The position numbers were made by a program, and so were the translations under genes. DNA of 64,000 nucleotides, taken from NCBI GenBank assembly GCA_025331435.1, contig JAIWNI010000120.1:1-64000 (forward strand), read 5' to 3'. This DNA comes from Choanephora cucurbitarum. Lineage: Eukaryota; Mucoromycota; Mucoromycetes; Mucorales; Choanephoraceae. Below the pieces are notes generated by a model. It was not told the origin of the DNA. It searched no databases and worked only from the letters and a program-made list of their open reading frames with translations. Shown piece by piece: positions 1 to 12,222 of this stretch (positions are counted from its first letter, which is position 1; the number at the start of each line of letters is the position of its first letter).

Positions 1-186
1 ATTGGATAGATTGTCTATGGCTCAATTCTAAAAATAAAAGAAAGAAAGAGAGAGAGAGAGTGATGAGCACAGACCCTTTTGCTCTCTTTTATATGACTAT
101 ACTGTTGATCAAATCAAGCTTAAAATGACTGCGGACAAATTAAATAATACACATAGTTGCATTAATTTTTTTTGTATCTTTTAGAT

Positions 187-1401
187 ATGTTGACACGTAT
201 TTTGCAACCAGTAAAATCAACTCTTTTGACAGGCATCAGACTACCCAAACAACCTTATGCCTCCTATTCTCGATTCCCCTTACAACCCATAAAGAACCAA
301 CCTCCCTCTAACTATACACGTTTCCAAAATAACCAGCGTGTCCCATTCTACCTGTCTAAACGAGTATGGGTCTTTGTGGGCACAGGCACAGTCATGTTTG
401 GTGGTTACTATGTAACTCATCTAGAAAGAGTGCCCATTAGCAATCGAGTTCGTTTTATGGATGTCACACCTCGTCAGGAAGAAGGTAACCTCACTCAAAC
501 TATCGTTTATATATCATCTCACTCTGGCATACAGCCATGGCTATCCAGGCTTATCATGAAGTAATGGCCCAATTTGGTCGACGTATTCTGCCTGCCAATC
601 ATCCTTATAGTAAATTTGTTCGAAAAGTGGCTCAACGATTGGTTCGAGTATCAGGCATGGATCATATGAAATGGGAATTTTATGTTGTCGACTCACCCGA
701 ACGAAAGTAAGATACAAAATAAGGCATCATGATAGACTCTACCTTACTTTTTTTTAAAAAAAACAGTGCCTTTGTTTTGCCTGGTGGTAAAGTATTTGTC
801 TTTACTGGTATTTTACCTGTAGTTCGAAATGAAGGTTAGATTGATGAAGGACAGTGAGATAAACATGAGCTTATGTTGACAACAACATTAGATGGTATGG
901 CTGCTGTCCTGGGCCATGAAATCTCACATCAACTGGCTAGACACAGTGCTGAGAAATTCAGTTTTGTCAAGATTCTGTTTGCCCTTCAGTTCACCTTGAC
1001 TCTGCTTGGCATTGATCCTTCATTCATCTTTAATCAATTCTCACTTAGTTTTCTGATGATGAAGCCCTTTTCACGTAAATGTGAAACAGAAGCAGACGAT
1101 ATCGGTCTTCAGTTGATGGCACTAGCCTGTTTCAATCCTCAAGAAGCCATTGAGGTCTGGAAACGAATGGACGCATTGGGTGAACATGAAATTCCTCAAT
1201 TTGCCAGTACACATCCCAGTCATAAGAATCGTATTGAATTCTTAAGAAAAGAGGTATGTTTAGGCATGTCTTATTTGCTTTCATCTTTACTCACTCATTG
1301 CCAAGTTACCTGCTGCTATGAAAAAGAGAGCAGAAAGTGACTGTTCTAGTCAGATGAAGACATTTGCTGATCAATTTGCAGATACATGGGCAAGATGGTA
1401 A
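187..1401 (+). CDS. OMA1: OMA1-like mitochondrial inner-membrane metalloprotease (M48)
   Basis: Zinc metalloendopeptidase of family M48; family members sit in the mitochondrial inner membrane and cleave OPA1/Mgm1-type and misfolded membrane proteins under stress. Five exons: 187-484, 535-706, 767-834, 892-1253, 1306-1401, giving about 331 aa. Seen directly: a basic, hydroxylated N-terminus with no acidic residues early on, as in a mitochondrial presequence; a hydrophobic segment after residue 60 (VWVFVGTGTVMFGGYYV); the zinc site HEISH in GHEISHQLARH; and the downstream ETEADDIG motif supplying the third ligand. The start at 187 follows a good ttttag, so a 5' UTR intron just upstream is possible. 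The length fits the family. The next gene is convergent and ends about 40 bp beyond the stop. Confidence 0.9.
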
Positions 1402-1441
1402 AGAAATGTAATAAAAAAAAATTCTTTATTATTCAATCCCA

Positions 1442-2648
1442 TTATGAACTACGGCTATGATCACGACGAGCTACAGGGGATCGACTGCTACTGTAATGAC
1501 GACGACGAGCCATGGGAGATCGACCACGGCTATCACTACGGCTACTATAACTACGAGAAGATAGACTTCTCTCTCTGCTCATACTTCTTCCTCTTCTTCT
1601 GTGAGATACACTACGGCTTCTTGATGAACGACTAGAAACAGAAGGACTTCGAGTACGTCTTCTGATAGGAGAGCGGCTTCTGGTATGTCTTCTGATGGAA
1701 CGGCTTCTTGAGACAGAACGGCTTCTGGAAGGTGAGCGACTTCTTGAATCAGAGCGATCCCTTAGAGGAGAACGACTTCTTGAAGAAGAACGGCCTCTTG
1801 AAGGGCTTCTTGAAGAAGAACGACCTCTTGAAGGGCTTCTTGAGACACCTCTCATACGCTTTCTTCTGGGAGAAGGGCTTCTGGAGATACTTCTGTTACG
1901 CTTTCTTCTGGGAGAAGGATTGTAGCGACTTCTCTTCTGAATGCTGCTTTCCTCCTTTCTGTATCTTTCCATCTTCTCTTGTCGTGCCTGTATTTCAGCT
2001 TCTCTACGAGCCTTTCTCTCTTCCTTCAATCTCTCTTGTACTTCACGATCAAAAGCAGCTCCTTCAACATATTCCTTATGTATCTTGAGTGCCTGTCTCA
2101 TCTTTGCATTGTCTTTTTCTTTCGCTTCTGCACGCTGATGAACTTCATATTCTTTAAAACTAACATAGAGAGTGTTAAACAATCCACACAAAGCCCCATT
2201 TTTTTTTTGTCGCTTACTTTCTAGCATTGGCAGGTTCCAACTTTTCTAAATCGGCTAATAAGCTCTTTCTTAGTGCTTGTACTTTTTCTTCAATCACATC
2301 TTCAGCCAATCTAGACAAACAGATGAACAAAGACGAATTTTTTGAAAACTGAATCCAATTACCCTTCATCCTCCAACTTGATGCTTAGTTCCATACATTT
2401 AACTTCCACTTTACGCTTTCTGTCGTGATCTAAAATGGCTGCATTGGCTTGTTTTACTTTAGGCAACGACTTGAAGTCTTCATTACGGTCACGATTATCT
2501 TGCTTGGGTGGTTTTACAAACGAAAGATTACGAATCACATAACCGTTGGTACCTATGCATCGATTAACCAACTGTCTACTGGTCAGATTCTGTCTGGTTT
2601 TCTTTTACCTGAACCACGGGGAGTACTTAAACCAATACCGTTATACAT
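1442..2648 (-). CDS. CWC21: CWC21/SRRM2-like spliceosomal protein with RS domain
   Basis: Spliceosome component of the Cwc21 / SRRM2 (SRm300) family, which binds near the catalytic centre of the activated spliceosome. Four exons on the minus strand: 2648-2609, 2552-2363, 2310-2218, 2159-1442, about 346 aa. The N-terminus MYNGIGLSTPRGSGTNGYV, formed by splicing the 40 nt first exon, is the diagnostic cwf21 signature, followed by RNLSFVKP. A charged helical stretch (residues about 75-165) precedes a long RS/SR-dipeptide domain (about 185-346) with RRKR blocks. Yeast Cwc21 lacks that tail and metazoan SRRM2 has a much longer one, so this protein is intermediate. The RS tract makes the DNA repetitive and gives spurious open frames on the other strand. 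Confidence 0.9.
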
Positions 2649-2773
2649 AAAGAAAAGAGAGAGAGAGAGAGAAAAAGAAAAGAAATAGAAAAAGTCACAC
2701 GATACAAGAAGTAAACTAACGTAAACTCTTTATTTTATTTTATTTTTGAGTCCATACCACCTATAAACACGCA
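2649..2773. promoter_or_regulatory. Shared divergent promoter of CWC21 and CTNNBL1 genes
   Basis: Only 125 bp separate the start codons of two head-to-head spliceosomal genes. The interval holds a (GA)n tract at about 2653-2690 and an A/T-rich stretch (ttattttattttattttt) near 2731. No canonical TATA box is evident. A bidirectional promoter is inferred from the spacing alone. Confidence 0.5.
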
Positions 2774-4946
2774 ATGAATATTGACGATATCTTTAAGGCA
2801 AGTCAATCTATCTAGCATCAAACAAGACTTTCTTCTTATTCCCTTATGAACAGATACCGGCCATTCCTACTGGTCGTAACAAGCGAAAGATGCCTGCTAC
2901 ACCCGACATGGCCTTTTTCGATAAATACAAATCAGAAGAAGCAGAAAGCAGTTCCGACCAACCAGACACCAAGAGACGAATGGTAGAAGAACCAGAGGAA
3001 CAAGAGGAATACGAACCTTATCAAGATCAAGATGCGGATCTAGAGGATGAAGAAGGTCGTTTCTTTGGTGGTGGTTTGACAGCTGAACAAAGTAACATTC
3101 TTGATTTAGTGGATGAATACGATGCTGAAGAAGTAAACCATCTTGTTTGTTTTATAGAAAAGAAAAAACTAACAGTATAGTATAGACAGAGCAATTGACA
3201 GCAGCCAATGTCAAGTCCATGATCCTCAAGTTTGAAAAGGCTATCAATAAGAATCAAGAGATGCGCGTGCGTTATCCTGATCAATTTGAAAAGTTTATGG
3301 AATCAGAAACCGACTTGGACGAACAGATCAAGCAGCTCTTGGTATTGACAGAAGCACCTCAGATGTATCAAGAGTTTGTTCATCTAGGCAGTGTTGCTTC
3401 CTTGATGACCTTGTTGAGTCATGAAAACACAGACATTGCTATTGACACCATTGATCTGATCAATGAGCTGATTGATGAAGATGTGGGTGTAGGTGAAGAT
3501 GTTGAACGATCAGAACAAGTACAGACATCTATCAAGTCCTTTGTGGAAGCCATGGTAAGATAGAATGAAGTGGGCTGTATCTAGGATTAACCAAATTGCT
3601 TTAGATTGAGAATGAGCTGTTGCCCTTGTTGGTTCAGAATTTAGATAGATTGAATGAACAAGAGGAAGCTGATCGTCAGGGTGTCTTTAAGATCATGGGC
3701 ATCTTTGAAAGTCTGGTTTCGTTAGATACCCAGTATGCTGAGCATATTGCCTTAAAGGCCAATGTATTGCCTTGGCTTCTTAAGCGTATTCAGACAAAGC
3801 AATTTGATGCCAACGTAGGTTATGCAAGTGAGATTCTATCTATTCTCTTACAGGATAACCGAGGTAATGCAATTTGATGATATGGCCTATCTTTTATTGT
3901 ATTTACCTTCTGTTTTTCTATCTACAGATATTCGTTTAAAAGTAGGCGAATTGGATGGCATTGATATTCTTTTGAGAGCATTATCTGTAAAGTAATGAAT
4001 GATCAGTAGATGATGTGTTTAAGTAATTGACAACAAAAGGAGAGAATAGGTTTATCGTCGAAAAGATGCTGAAATAGAAGATGAATCAGAAATGGTAGAG
4101 AACTACTTCAATGCCATGTGCTTACTCTTGAACGAGCCTGAAAACAAAGCACGCTTCTTGGAATCAGAAGGAATTGAATTGATGGTCTTGATGCTCAAGT
4201 AAGTAACTGGACTTGTTTAGACTAAGCCAACCAACTGATGAACAATTAGAGAAAAGACACTGGCTCGTATAAGAGCAGTCAAAGTCTTGAATTATGCTTT
4301 AGGTGGAGAACAGAGTCGAGAGAGATGTATTCGATTTGTAGATGCCTCAGGCTTAAAGGCTTTGTTCCCCTTATTGATGGGTAAGAACAACCGCAAGCTA
4401 AAGAAGTCACATGCATCTGCTTTCCATGAATCCGAAGATGAAGGTAACTTACAGAGACAGCAGCTTTCAACAAACTCACAGTCTATTGTAGAGCATATTA
4501 CATGCATCATCTTGTCATTGCTTCGATCACTAAAACAGTCTGATGTTCAACGGATGCGTGTCTTGCTCAAGTTTACTGAGAACGATTATGAGAAAGTCGA
4601 TCGTCTGATTGAAATGAAGGAACAGTATGAGCAAAAAGACGACAATGTAAAGCAAGAACTGACAGACTTGAAACAAACACTGGACAAAGAAGATTTGGAA
4701 GAATTTGAGGCTGAAGAATACATTCGACGATTGGATGCCGGTCTCTTTACCCTTCAACGCGTTTGTTTGTTAATTGCAGCTTTAAGTGAAGAAGAAAAGG
4801 GTATCCGAGAAAAGGCAATGATGTTGCTTAAGAGAAAGGCACAGGACATGTCAAGTGTCTTTCGTATTATTGAAGAAGAAACAGCTCTTCTAGCTGACTT
4901 TGTTACCTTGAGACGTCTTGCTCATGGAGAAGAATTGGTTGAATAA
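2774..4946 (+). CDS. CTNNBL1: Beta-catenin-like protein 1 (CTNNBL1), Prp19/CDC5L-associated armadillo protein
   Basis: Armadillo-type protein that associates with CDC5L/Prp31 in the spliceosomal Prp19 complex (known for the family). Seven exons: 2774-2797, 2854-3132, 3192-3554, 3605-3863, 3928-3986, 4050-4198, 4250-4946, about 609 aa, slightly longer than the usual ~560. Seen: a disordered acidic N-terminus with basic NLS-like NKRK, then ARM-like helices including FEKAINKNQEMRVRYPDQ, KFMESETDLDEQI, LLVQNLDRLNEQEEAD, SEILSILLQDN and the C-terminal FTENDYEKVDRLIE / YIRRLDAGLF blocks typical of the family. Intron 1 starts with GC (AAG|gcaagt), a canonical GC-AG donor context. The gene is absent from S. 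cerevisiae, which fits a non-yeast fungal host. Confidence 0.92.
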
Positions 4947-4993
4947 TAATAATTTTTTTTTATTGAAATAAAAAAAAAAGGAAAAAAAAAGAC

Positions 4994-5938
4994 TTATTCC
5001 TTTCTGGGCTTCTTGGACTTTCTGACACCGCGGAACTTCTTTTCACGGTTCTTCTTTTCCTTGCGTTGCTTACGACCACCCTTGGGAGCTTCAGCAAGAC
5101 CGATACGGACAAGACGGTGCTTGGGTTCGAACTTCTTCAAGGCTTCAACGTTGTCGTAGATCAAAGCGAAACCAGTGGTCTTTCCACCACCAAAGTGGGT
5201 CTTGAAACCAAAGACGGAAACAACATCCTTTTCGGCCTTGTACATCTTACCGATCTTGGCACGGAGTTCATCCTTGGAGACGTTGGGGAGACCAGGGTGG
5301 ATGACATCGACAACCATTTGCTTACGTTGAAGCAAGCGGTTGGTAAGGAACTTACGGGTGCGAATGGTGACAGTAGAAGCGTCGGCCTATCATTATTGTT
5401 AGTCTTTCTGTTTTCTTGGAGAATCTAGAATAAGCAAGAAAAAAGAAGAGAGAAAGTATGTGTGTATGGACAGGATGAGGTGTAGATCGTGTCTATCTTG
5501 TTTTTTGAAACTAAATATCACTGTCTTTTCTTTCTGTTGATTTTTGCAAGCCGTGTCTATAGGAGGTCAATGAAGAAGTCTATTTCTGCTCTATAGGAGC
5601 CGTTGTGTGAATGTAACTGGTTCAATGTCTTCTTAACAATGCCAGTCTATTTTTTTTCTTTATGTACATGTGTATGTGTATGTGTGTGTGTGTGCCTTTG
5701 CGAATAGATCTATGTGTGTGCAAGTGCAAATGTGTGTGTGTGTGTGTGTATGAAATAGAGAATGCATAGTGTCTTTTTCGGATGTTGAAGAACAACATGA
5801 ACTGATCCAAATTCCATATATATATACATATATACATCCATCCATCCATCCATCTCATCTATCTGCCTATTCCTGTCTCTGCCTCTCTCTCTCTTTTTTC
5901 TGCTTTTCTTTTTTTAGTTTGTATTAGTTACGCACCAT
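4994..5938 (-). CDS. RPS24: 40S ribosomal protein eS24 (RPS24)
   Basis: Small-subunit ribosomal protein. The main exon 5386-4994 begins [20 protein letters not shown] and runs through the family block [12 protein letters not shown] to a basic C-terminus, giving 131 aa with an initiator Met, as expected. No Met lies at the start of this exon. The nearest ATG directly followed by a splice donor on this strand is at 5938-5936 (ATG|gtgcgt), so the model uses an ATG-only first exon and an intron of about 549 nt (5387-5935) ending gatag|GCC. Long first introns just after the ATG are common in fungal ribosomal protein genes. Exon 1 is inferred; the main exon is certain. The stop lies 47 bp from that of the convergent CTNNBL1 gene. 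Confidence 0.85.
5670..5855. repeat. Microsatellite cluster inside the eS24 intron
   Basis: Two TG/GT-dinucleotide runs (about 5668-5695 and 5728-5752), a TATA/CATA run and a CATC tetranucleotide run (about 5835-5855) lie within the predicted first intron of eS24. The minus-strand open frames here are a by-product of the repeats. Confidence 0.85.
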
Positions 5939-7742
5939 TTTGTTGAATGATAAAGAGAAGGATCTTCAGTTTGCCTCGCCTTGTCAGCTCATTATACTGA
6001 GCTAATGGGGGTAAGTATCACTTTCACATCCGGATATCGGCATTCAAAGACCGACTATCGGTATTTCAAATAGTGAGCAAGCATCTTTCAACCATCAACC
6101 GTCTATTGTCAATGCATAGGTTGTCGCTTCCACTCTGTGATCAAAATATCTTGTTGAAGCACAGTCTGTACAACAAGTTTTTTTTTATCTGAAATCAAAG
6201 AGGTAGTGAATAATTAGTCCCAATCAACAAATACACACAACTCTGTTTAGAGTATGCCAATATGAGCTTCGTACTTTTATCTCATAGCAAGCTGCTCAAT
6301 GCATGCAGACTAGAACAATCACAAAAGCAACTTTAAAGGAGAAAATTGTTTCATTTAGTTCTATTTTTATGGCGTGTTCCTCTCTTAATTTCTGATCTGA
6401 AAGCCCTATCTCTTCATATCGACTACATCTCAAGACTATAGCATTAAGCAAGAAAAGTGTTCATAGGCTGCTCATTAAACTCGTTTTCTGTCAAAGGTTA
6501 GAGTTTTTTTTTCTGATAATCATCAACAAAGGAAGCATACCTGATATGTCCAAGCGTGCTATCTTAATTGGCTATTTGAAAAGACAACATAGGAAGTCGC
6601 TACTGAAGCTTATACTGCTGATTGACATCTCTGTATTGAACATATAAGCATGAGATACATTACCCATAAGAAAAGGGAGGGAGAGATGTCTAAGCTAAAA
6701 GCATCAACAGGTTTTAGCTCATATCAAAAAAGCATCATTTCAAGGCACAACTTTTTAGATGGTTGTGCAACTCTAGCTGAAATAGAGGTTGTCGCCCACA
6801 AACCAGTTTTAACTCTATCTAAATCTAAAAGATACATGTTACAAATATGCTTAGTGTTACTCTGAGTAAATTGTGATCCTCTACGCTTTTGACAATACAA
6901 GAAGGACCAATAGAAGCCCTCTGGAACTATAGGAGCTACAAGAAAGAAGGGTTCGGTTGATTATTACTATTTCATTCTTCTATAGGATAAACAAATATCA
7001 CAAACTTATAATGTGATAAGCATTTGGAAGAAATGTTACGGCTACTTGATGCATGCAGCATTCATGAGATGGTTGAATATGCTCTTTGTAAATCATGAGA
7101 AATCTCTAATAAACAATAAAGTTATAAAGCTGAATTTGGTCTATTTAAGATTTATTTTGTGCTCAACTATGACCATAATAACACGCTTTATGTTGCCTGC
7201 AAAAAAAAAGCCAATGTATTGGCAGTGATACTTATGCACTCAAAGCAGACATACTCCTTTGTATTTGTTTATTAAGCATAAACAACATGTCTGATTAAAT
7301 TCATTTCTTCTGCTTCTAGTCATTGATTTTCTTTCGAGAAACAACAGATTCACATCGAGTTATTGTATCAAGACATGGAAATGATCCCTATGTTTTCCTT
7401 GGTCATTTCTCGCTCTACTATCTGTGGTCCTTATGCACATTGGTTGGGGATCAGCCAAATACTTGGCCTCCAAGGATTTTGTTTTGTTCAATGCTGTCTG
7501 TAGATCTATATACACAATGAAATGTGCGTTACATTCACATGCATGTAGCAATTACTTACAGGAGGCTCTTCATTTCCTCCTTATTCGACTCTATTCCAAA
7601 ACCAATTCCGTAACACAAATAGTCATTATTTCTAGTTCTAATTTTACGTGTAACATCCTATCATTTATTATATTCATTTCCACCATTTCCCTTTTCTTTT
7701 TTCTTCTTTTTTTTCTGCAAATAATAAATTAAAAAAAAAGTA
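5939..7742. other. Intergenic stretch, no supported gene
   Basis: About 1.8 kb between the eS24 start and the kelch gene. It contains the presumed upstream region of both genes. Open frames here are short, A/T-rich and have no recognisable motif or splice structure. I see no RNA gene. Confidence 0.6.
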
Positions 7743-9468
7743 ATGCTGACTTTTCATTTGCTGTTTGTATCAGCAAGTTTATTCTTAGTTGATGCTATAG
7801 TACCTACTGCTCGATACAATGGAGGTAGAAACAGTATAATTTGAGAAAAAAATTTTTTTTTGTTAAGACGTTTAGATAGGCTGTGTAGCTATCCAAAAAC
7901 AAATGTTTTGTTATGGCGGTACAGAGAATCGTCAAACATCAACAAATCATTATAACCTGGATCTATCAACTGATTTCACAGTAGCTGATTCAATCAAAGC
8001 TTGGAACACAATTGATCCTGGAAATTATCAAGTAGAACCCAACAGCCTGTTCTCGATTATCCCTCTCAATGACAGTTATCTGATCCATGGTGGACTTGGA
8101 TATGCATCTTCGACAAAATTCGTAAAGAATGTTACTACTCTGTATAATGTCACAGCTAAATCATGGAGTACTGTTCAAGCAGCAAATCAAAGTTTAATAA
8201 TGCCTAGGTAAATAGATGAGGTCATTTTAGTAGTCTAAAATATAAACCGCGATCGTACCTTCTTTTTTTCCTTTTAGTCGAGAAGGAACTTCTACGCTTG
8301 ATTCGCACAATCAATTATGGGTCTGGGGTGGCTTGAGGTAAGCGGAATAGTTGCCTGTTATAATCAATTCATTTATGCCTGTTTCTTTAGTGACAATGTT
8401 ACAAACATAAACGTAACACACACAACCTACCATGAAGAATTCCAAACATTAGACATGAATGTATGTTCTTTGTGAAGCTTCACAATGAGATCAAAATGGC
8501 ATACTCACAACTCTCTTTCATGCTTCAATAGACTTTGACATGGTCGTTACCCACAAACATCACTAAATCATCATCTTTATCCCCACGCATAGCCCATACT
8601 GCCACCCTATCTAAATCCGGCGACGTTATTTATTTTATTGGTGGCCTTCAGGTCAGCAACGGCTACCAATTATCCTATGCACCAATGAACGACATACTAC
8701 AATTCAACATAACCAATCAAACATGGAGTCTACATCATTCACCTGGAAACACTACAATACCTTCTCCTCGACGACTCCATTCAGCAACAGCAAGTAAGCA
8801 ATAGCATACTGATTCAATCAGACATGTCGAGCTAATTTATATCAACGTTAGTTCCTGACACAGATCTCATTTTGATTTACGGTGGCTCAGTTACAGGTAA
8901 GATAGCTATAGCCATACAAAAGGATGGAGGAGATATTTATTTTCTGTCTAAAACGATTAGATGGAGCTGGTACTGTATCTGATTATATGTACACACTCAA
9001 CACAACATCGTATGTATACACACCTATACATGCCACAAATTCAAATCAAGCTAAAGCAGGACCTCGTTTTGGGCACTCAGGTAGAGCAAAAAAAAAAAAG
9101 TTATTTTCAGGAGAATGGCATTGATACGAACTTTTTTTTTTCTTTTCATAGCTGTGTTATACGACAAAAGATCATTGTTCATTATTTTTGGTGCCGATGA
9201 ACTTGGTAGCTTGAGAAATGATTTTGCCGTTTTAGATGTTAAGAATTGGAATTGGGTAGAAACATTCAAGGCCGACGGCAACTACCCTACACCATCGTCA
9301 CAGAATCCTCCTTCTACCATCAGCAATAAGCCAGCTAATACAGCGACCTTTGCAAGCAGTGGTTCTTCTTCCTCTCTCAACAATAGTGATCAAGTGTTTA
9401 TCAAGTTCAATTACATGAAGACGTTGTATTTCATTATTGGGATTACTTTGCTTTTCAGTTTCTTTTAA
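7743..9468 (+). CDS. Secreted or membrane-anchored kelch-repeat protein
   Basis: Eight exons: 7743-7824, 7880-8207, 8278-8337, 8391-8460, 8532-8793, 8852-8896, 8961-9080, 9152-9468, 427 aa. The N-terminus LTFHLLFVSASLFLVDA is a good signal peptide. The body shows repeated kelch/galactose-oxidase-type blades, each with a GG pair after hydrophobic strands and a W about 20 residues later (QMFCYGG, SYLIHGG, LWVWGG, VIYFIGG, LILIYGG, LFIIFGA). There are many N-x-S/T glycosylation sequons. The C-terminus has a Ser/Asn-rich stretch and then a terminal hydrophobic segment (FIIGITLLFSFF), which fits either a GPI signal or a tail anchor. No catalytic domain accompanies the propeller, so the partner is unknown; a cell-wall or surface role is inferred. 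Confidence 0.85.
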
Positions 9469-12222
9469 TCTTTGCTAGACATGTTCAATTAGCGCTATTT
9501 TATATGCATCAGTAAACTAATAATTTATTTCATCCCCACTAATTGTTTGACATCACAGTCATACATTCCTTTTTTTTTTGGCAATTGGTTGTTCTATTTA
9601 AAGGACAAAAAAATTAACCATTCTAGTGGAGGGGGGCATCTTAAGCATACAGCTCTGTTCTTAAAAAGCTCTTGCTGCTTCTTTCTAAAGTTTCGCATAA
9701 AACAAGATACACTTACGGCTATCAAATTTCTTAATCTCAAGTCAAACAGCATGATCATTCTATATTTGACACCCTATAAACTTTTGAGATTAAAAGATAA
9801 CAAATTATTCTGGCATGATTTTCTGTAACACACGCACAAAACAAAGGCACTGATAATCCGGAATAACTCGTGAAATCAAGCCGACCTATTTTTTTTCTTT
9901 AATCGATTGTATCAATCTTGACATCTGCTACTCCAGCTCCGTTTTGATTACTTTTAATTAATATCATGACCTAAAGAAGTCTACTTGAAAAGCTATAGTC
10001 TTTTGTTTTTTTTTTATCTATTGAACACAAGGATTATAGGGCTGTTAAGTTCAACAAATGTATTGTTTGTTTTTCTTGAAAATGGTTGAAACTGAATAAA
10101 GATGAAATAAGGGATTCGACTGTACACTTCAGCATACTAAAGCCTCCATGAGATCGTGTTTACTAGAGATTGTTCACTAATTCCGAAATTTATTTATAAT
10201 GTAGAATCTATTCTACTGGTTTATGCCATCGTTGATTACTTGCAAACAGATAGCACTTTAGACTAGATTGTCCTAAATATTTCCACGGTTCAGAATCGTT
10301 CCTGTCTCCAATATAAAAGCATTTGCTATTTGGTGATCCAGAATATTCAACGAACGACTGTCATCACCCAAGTGTAGTCCTGATTTAGTATTTTAAGCAA
10401 TTCTTTTTTCTCTGGTGAGATCACAGCCCTTGTATAAGCATCAAGGACTTTTCTTTAGAATGAACCATATTGAACGGTTGATACATTATGTGAGAATAGT
10501 TTCAATATTATAGTATCCTATTAATATTTGCAATATATAAAGGCCATTAGAAATAGAACAATTATTTTTTTAAAGAGTTACATACAAAGCAATAAATGGT
10601 ACCTGAATGTTTTTGAGCACTTGCACTACAGGTCTAAAACCCTTTTCAATAAATATACAAAACAAGTATTATCCTGACACAAACAGACCTGAAAGTTTTT
10701 GTAAGCATATTCTCAATACGAGGACGCTTGAGCACCTAGCAACATATCCTTTAAGTTAGTGATCATTCATTGAAACAGACAACAATTGTGCTCTTACTTT
10801 TCTCGCGCTTACATTTTGCTTTTGCTTTTGATATTAAATAGCAAACAGTGTTATACGACAAAGATACTTACAGTAACAACTATAGGGTACTTTCTTATCC
10901 TTCTATTGATTTCTGAAAGCAGAATAACTTCTTGTTTGTCTTTGAAGCAAGGCCTTATAGGGTTGCACAGAAATGAATATAATCAGTTGATACAAAGCAC
11001 AAAATACTATCTAAAAAAACTTATTTCCGGTAGTATCATTTTTTCCCTTCACTAAATCAAGTACGACAAACAAAAGCAATTTTCTAACATTTAGGTAAAC
11101 TTGGATTGCCAATTGATTCAAAGTTCATCCATGTTTTTGAGAATACATCTTATCATGGGTAGCTGATAGTGTTATAATTCTCAAACTGAATGGCGACTCG
11201 TGTCTTTTATAGCAGTACACACTCATTTTTTTCTTGTAAGAGATACCTGTCTAAGCTTGTTTTACACCAGATATGTTCGAGAACTTTTTCGAAAATCGTA
11301 CCATTTTTTGCATTATTCCCTATTTGGGCAACAAGATAGTATCTATCTTCCTTCTCTCTAGTACACTCTGAGCATAAAGAGGCCATTTATTCTGAGTCTC
11401 GAACTAATCTGATTATTTGATGCGTAGCAGCTCTTTATAATTCACAACCAAATGTCTTTGCAGAAGATTTTACGGATCTGATTACAAAAATCGAAAGAGG
11501 AAAAATAATTGGGCGAAAGTCGGTTTTTTTTGCACCCTTTCCGATTGTATCAACTTTAGTGTCCGCTTTCATTGACTTCAAATCCAATTGAATGAATAAG
11601 TCTTGCTTAGATTTAGGAATCAGATGAACGACGGTAATAACTTGAGTAAAAGAACAGAGAAAGAAAAAAATATGAGATCGTCCATGGTTTTGAAAATTAT
11701 GTTTCGATTTCATTTATCTCACAAACAGAAACAATGACATAAGCTCTTTACATGTTGGCGTAGCACAGATTATGCGTTTGGCTTTTTCTTCATGGCTGAC
11801 AATTAATATCGCATAAACACGATAACAAAATACAGTGGTCACTGCTCATACAAATTATGGCTGAAAAATAAAAGCACAAAGGATGTCCTGTTGTGAATAG
11901 TTGTTGATAAACAGATACTGTCACGTTGAATCACCGATGACATACACTGTATATGCGTAGTCTAACAATGTGTTGAGATTTTGATAAATTCGAAAATCAT
12001 CATGACAAAAAAAAAGCACGCTAAAGTGGTAATAGATTAAAAGATTACTTTGAGAATTTTAAAGAGCGCATTAGGTGGGTTCTTTTTTTTTGTCTTGCAA
12101 TCAATAACAGGCCAGATTTAGATGATACGACAAACAAAAAGGTATAAAAAGGGCTTGACTTTCCCAACCGAAAAAGTTTAATTTCTTACTCTTGTTTCAC
12201 TATCTAAATATACAAAATAAAC
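9469..12222. other. Gene-poor interval upstream of pyruvate decarboxylase
   Basis: About 2.75 kb of A/T-rich sequence. The open frames (for example 10786-11055 and minus 11713-11435) have no recognisable motif and no convincing splice partners. The last ~200 bp serves as the PDC promoter. Confidence 0.55.
12143..12150 (+). promoter_or_regulatory. TATA box of the pyruvate decarboxylase gene
   Basis: tataaaaa, 73 bp upstream of the PDC start codon, followed by a pyrimidine-rich leader (tttcttactcttgtttcac). This is the clearest TATA element in the window and fits a highly expressed glycolytic or fermentative gene. Confidence 0.7.

Noticed and set aside
1695..2088. Plus-strand Glu/Leu-rich open frames
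   Set aside because: Antisense of the RS-repeat exon of the CWC21-like gene, which has clear family motifs on the other strand.
5066..5428. 120-codon plus-strand open frame
   Set aside because: Antisense of the eS24 exon; no independent support.
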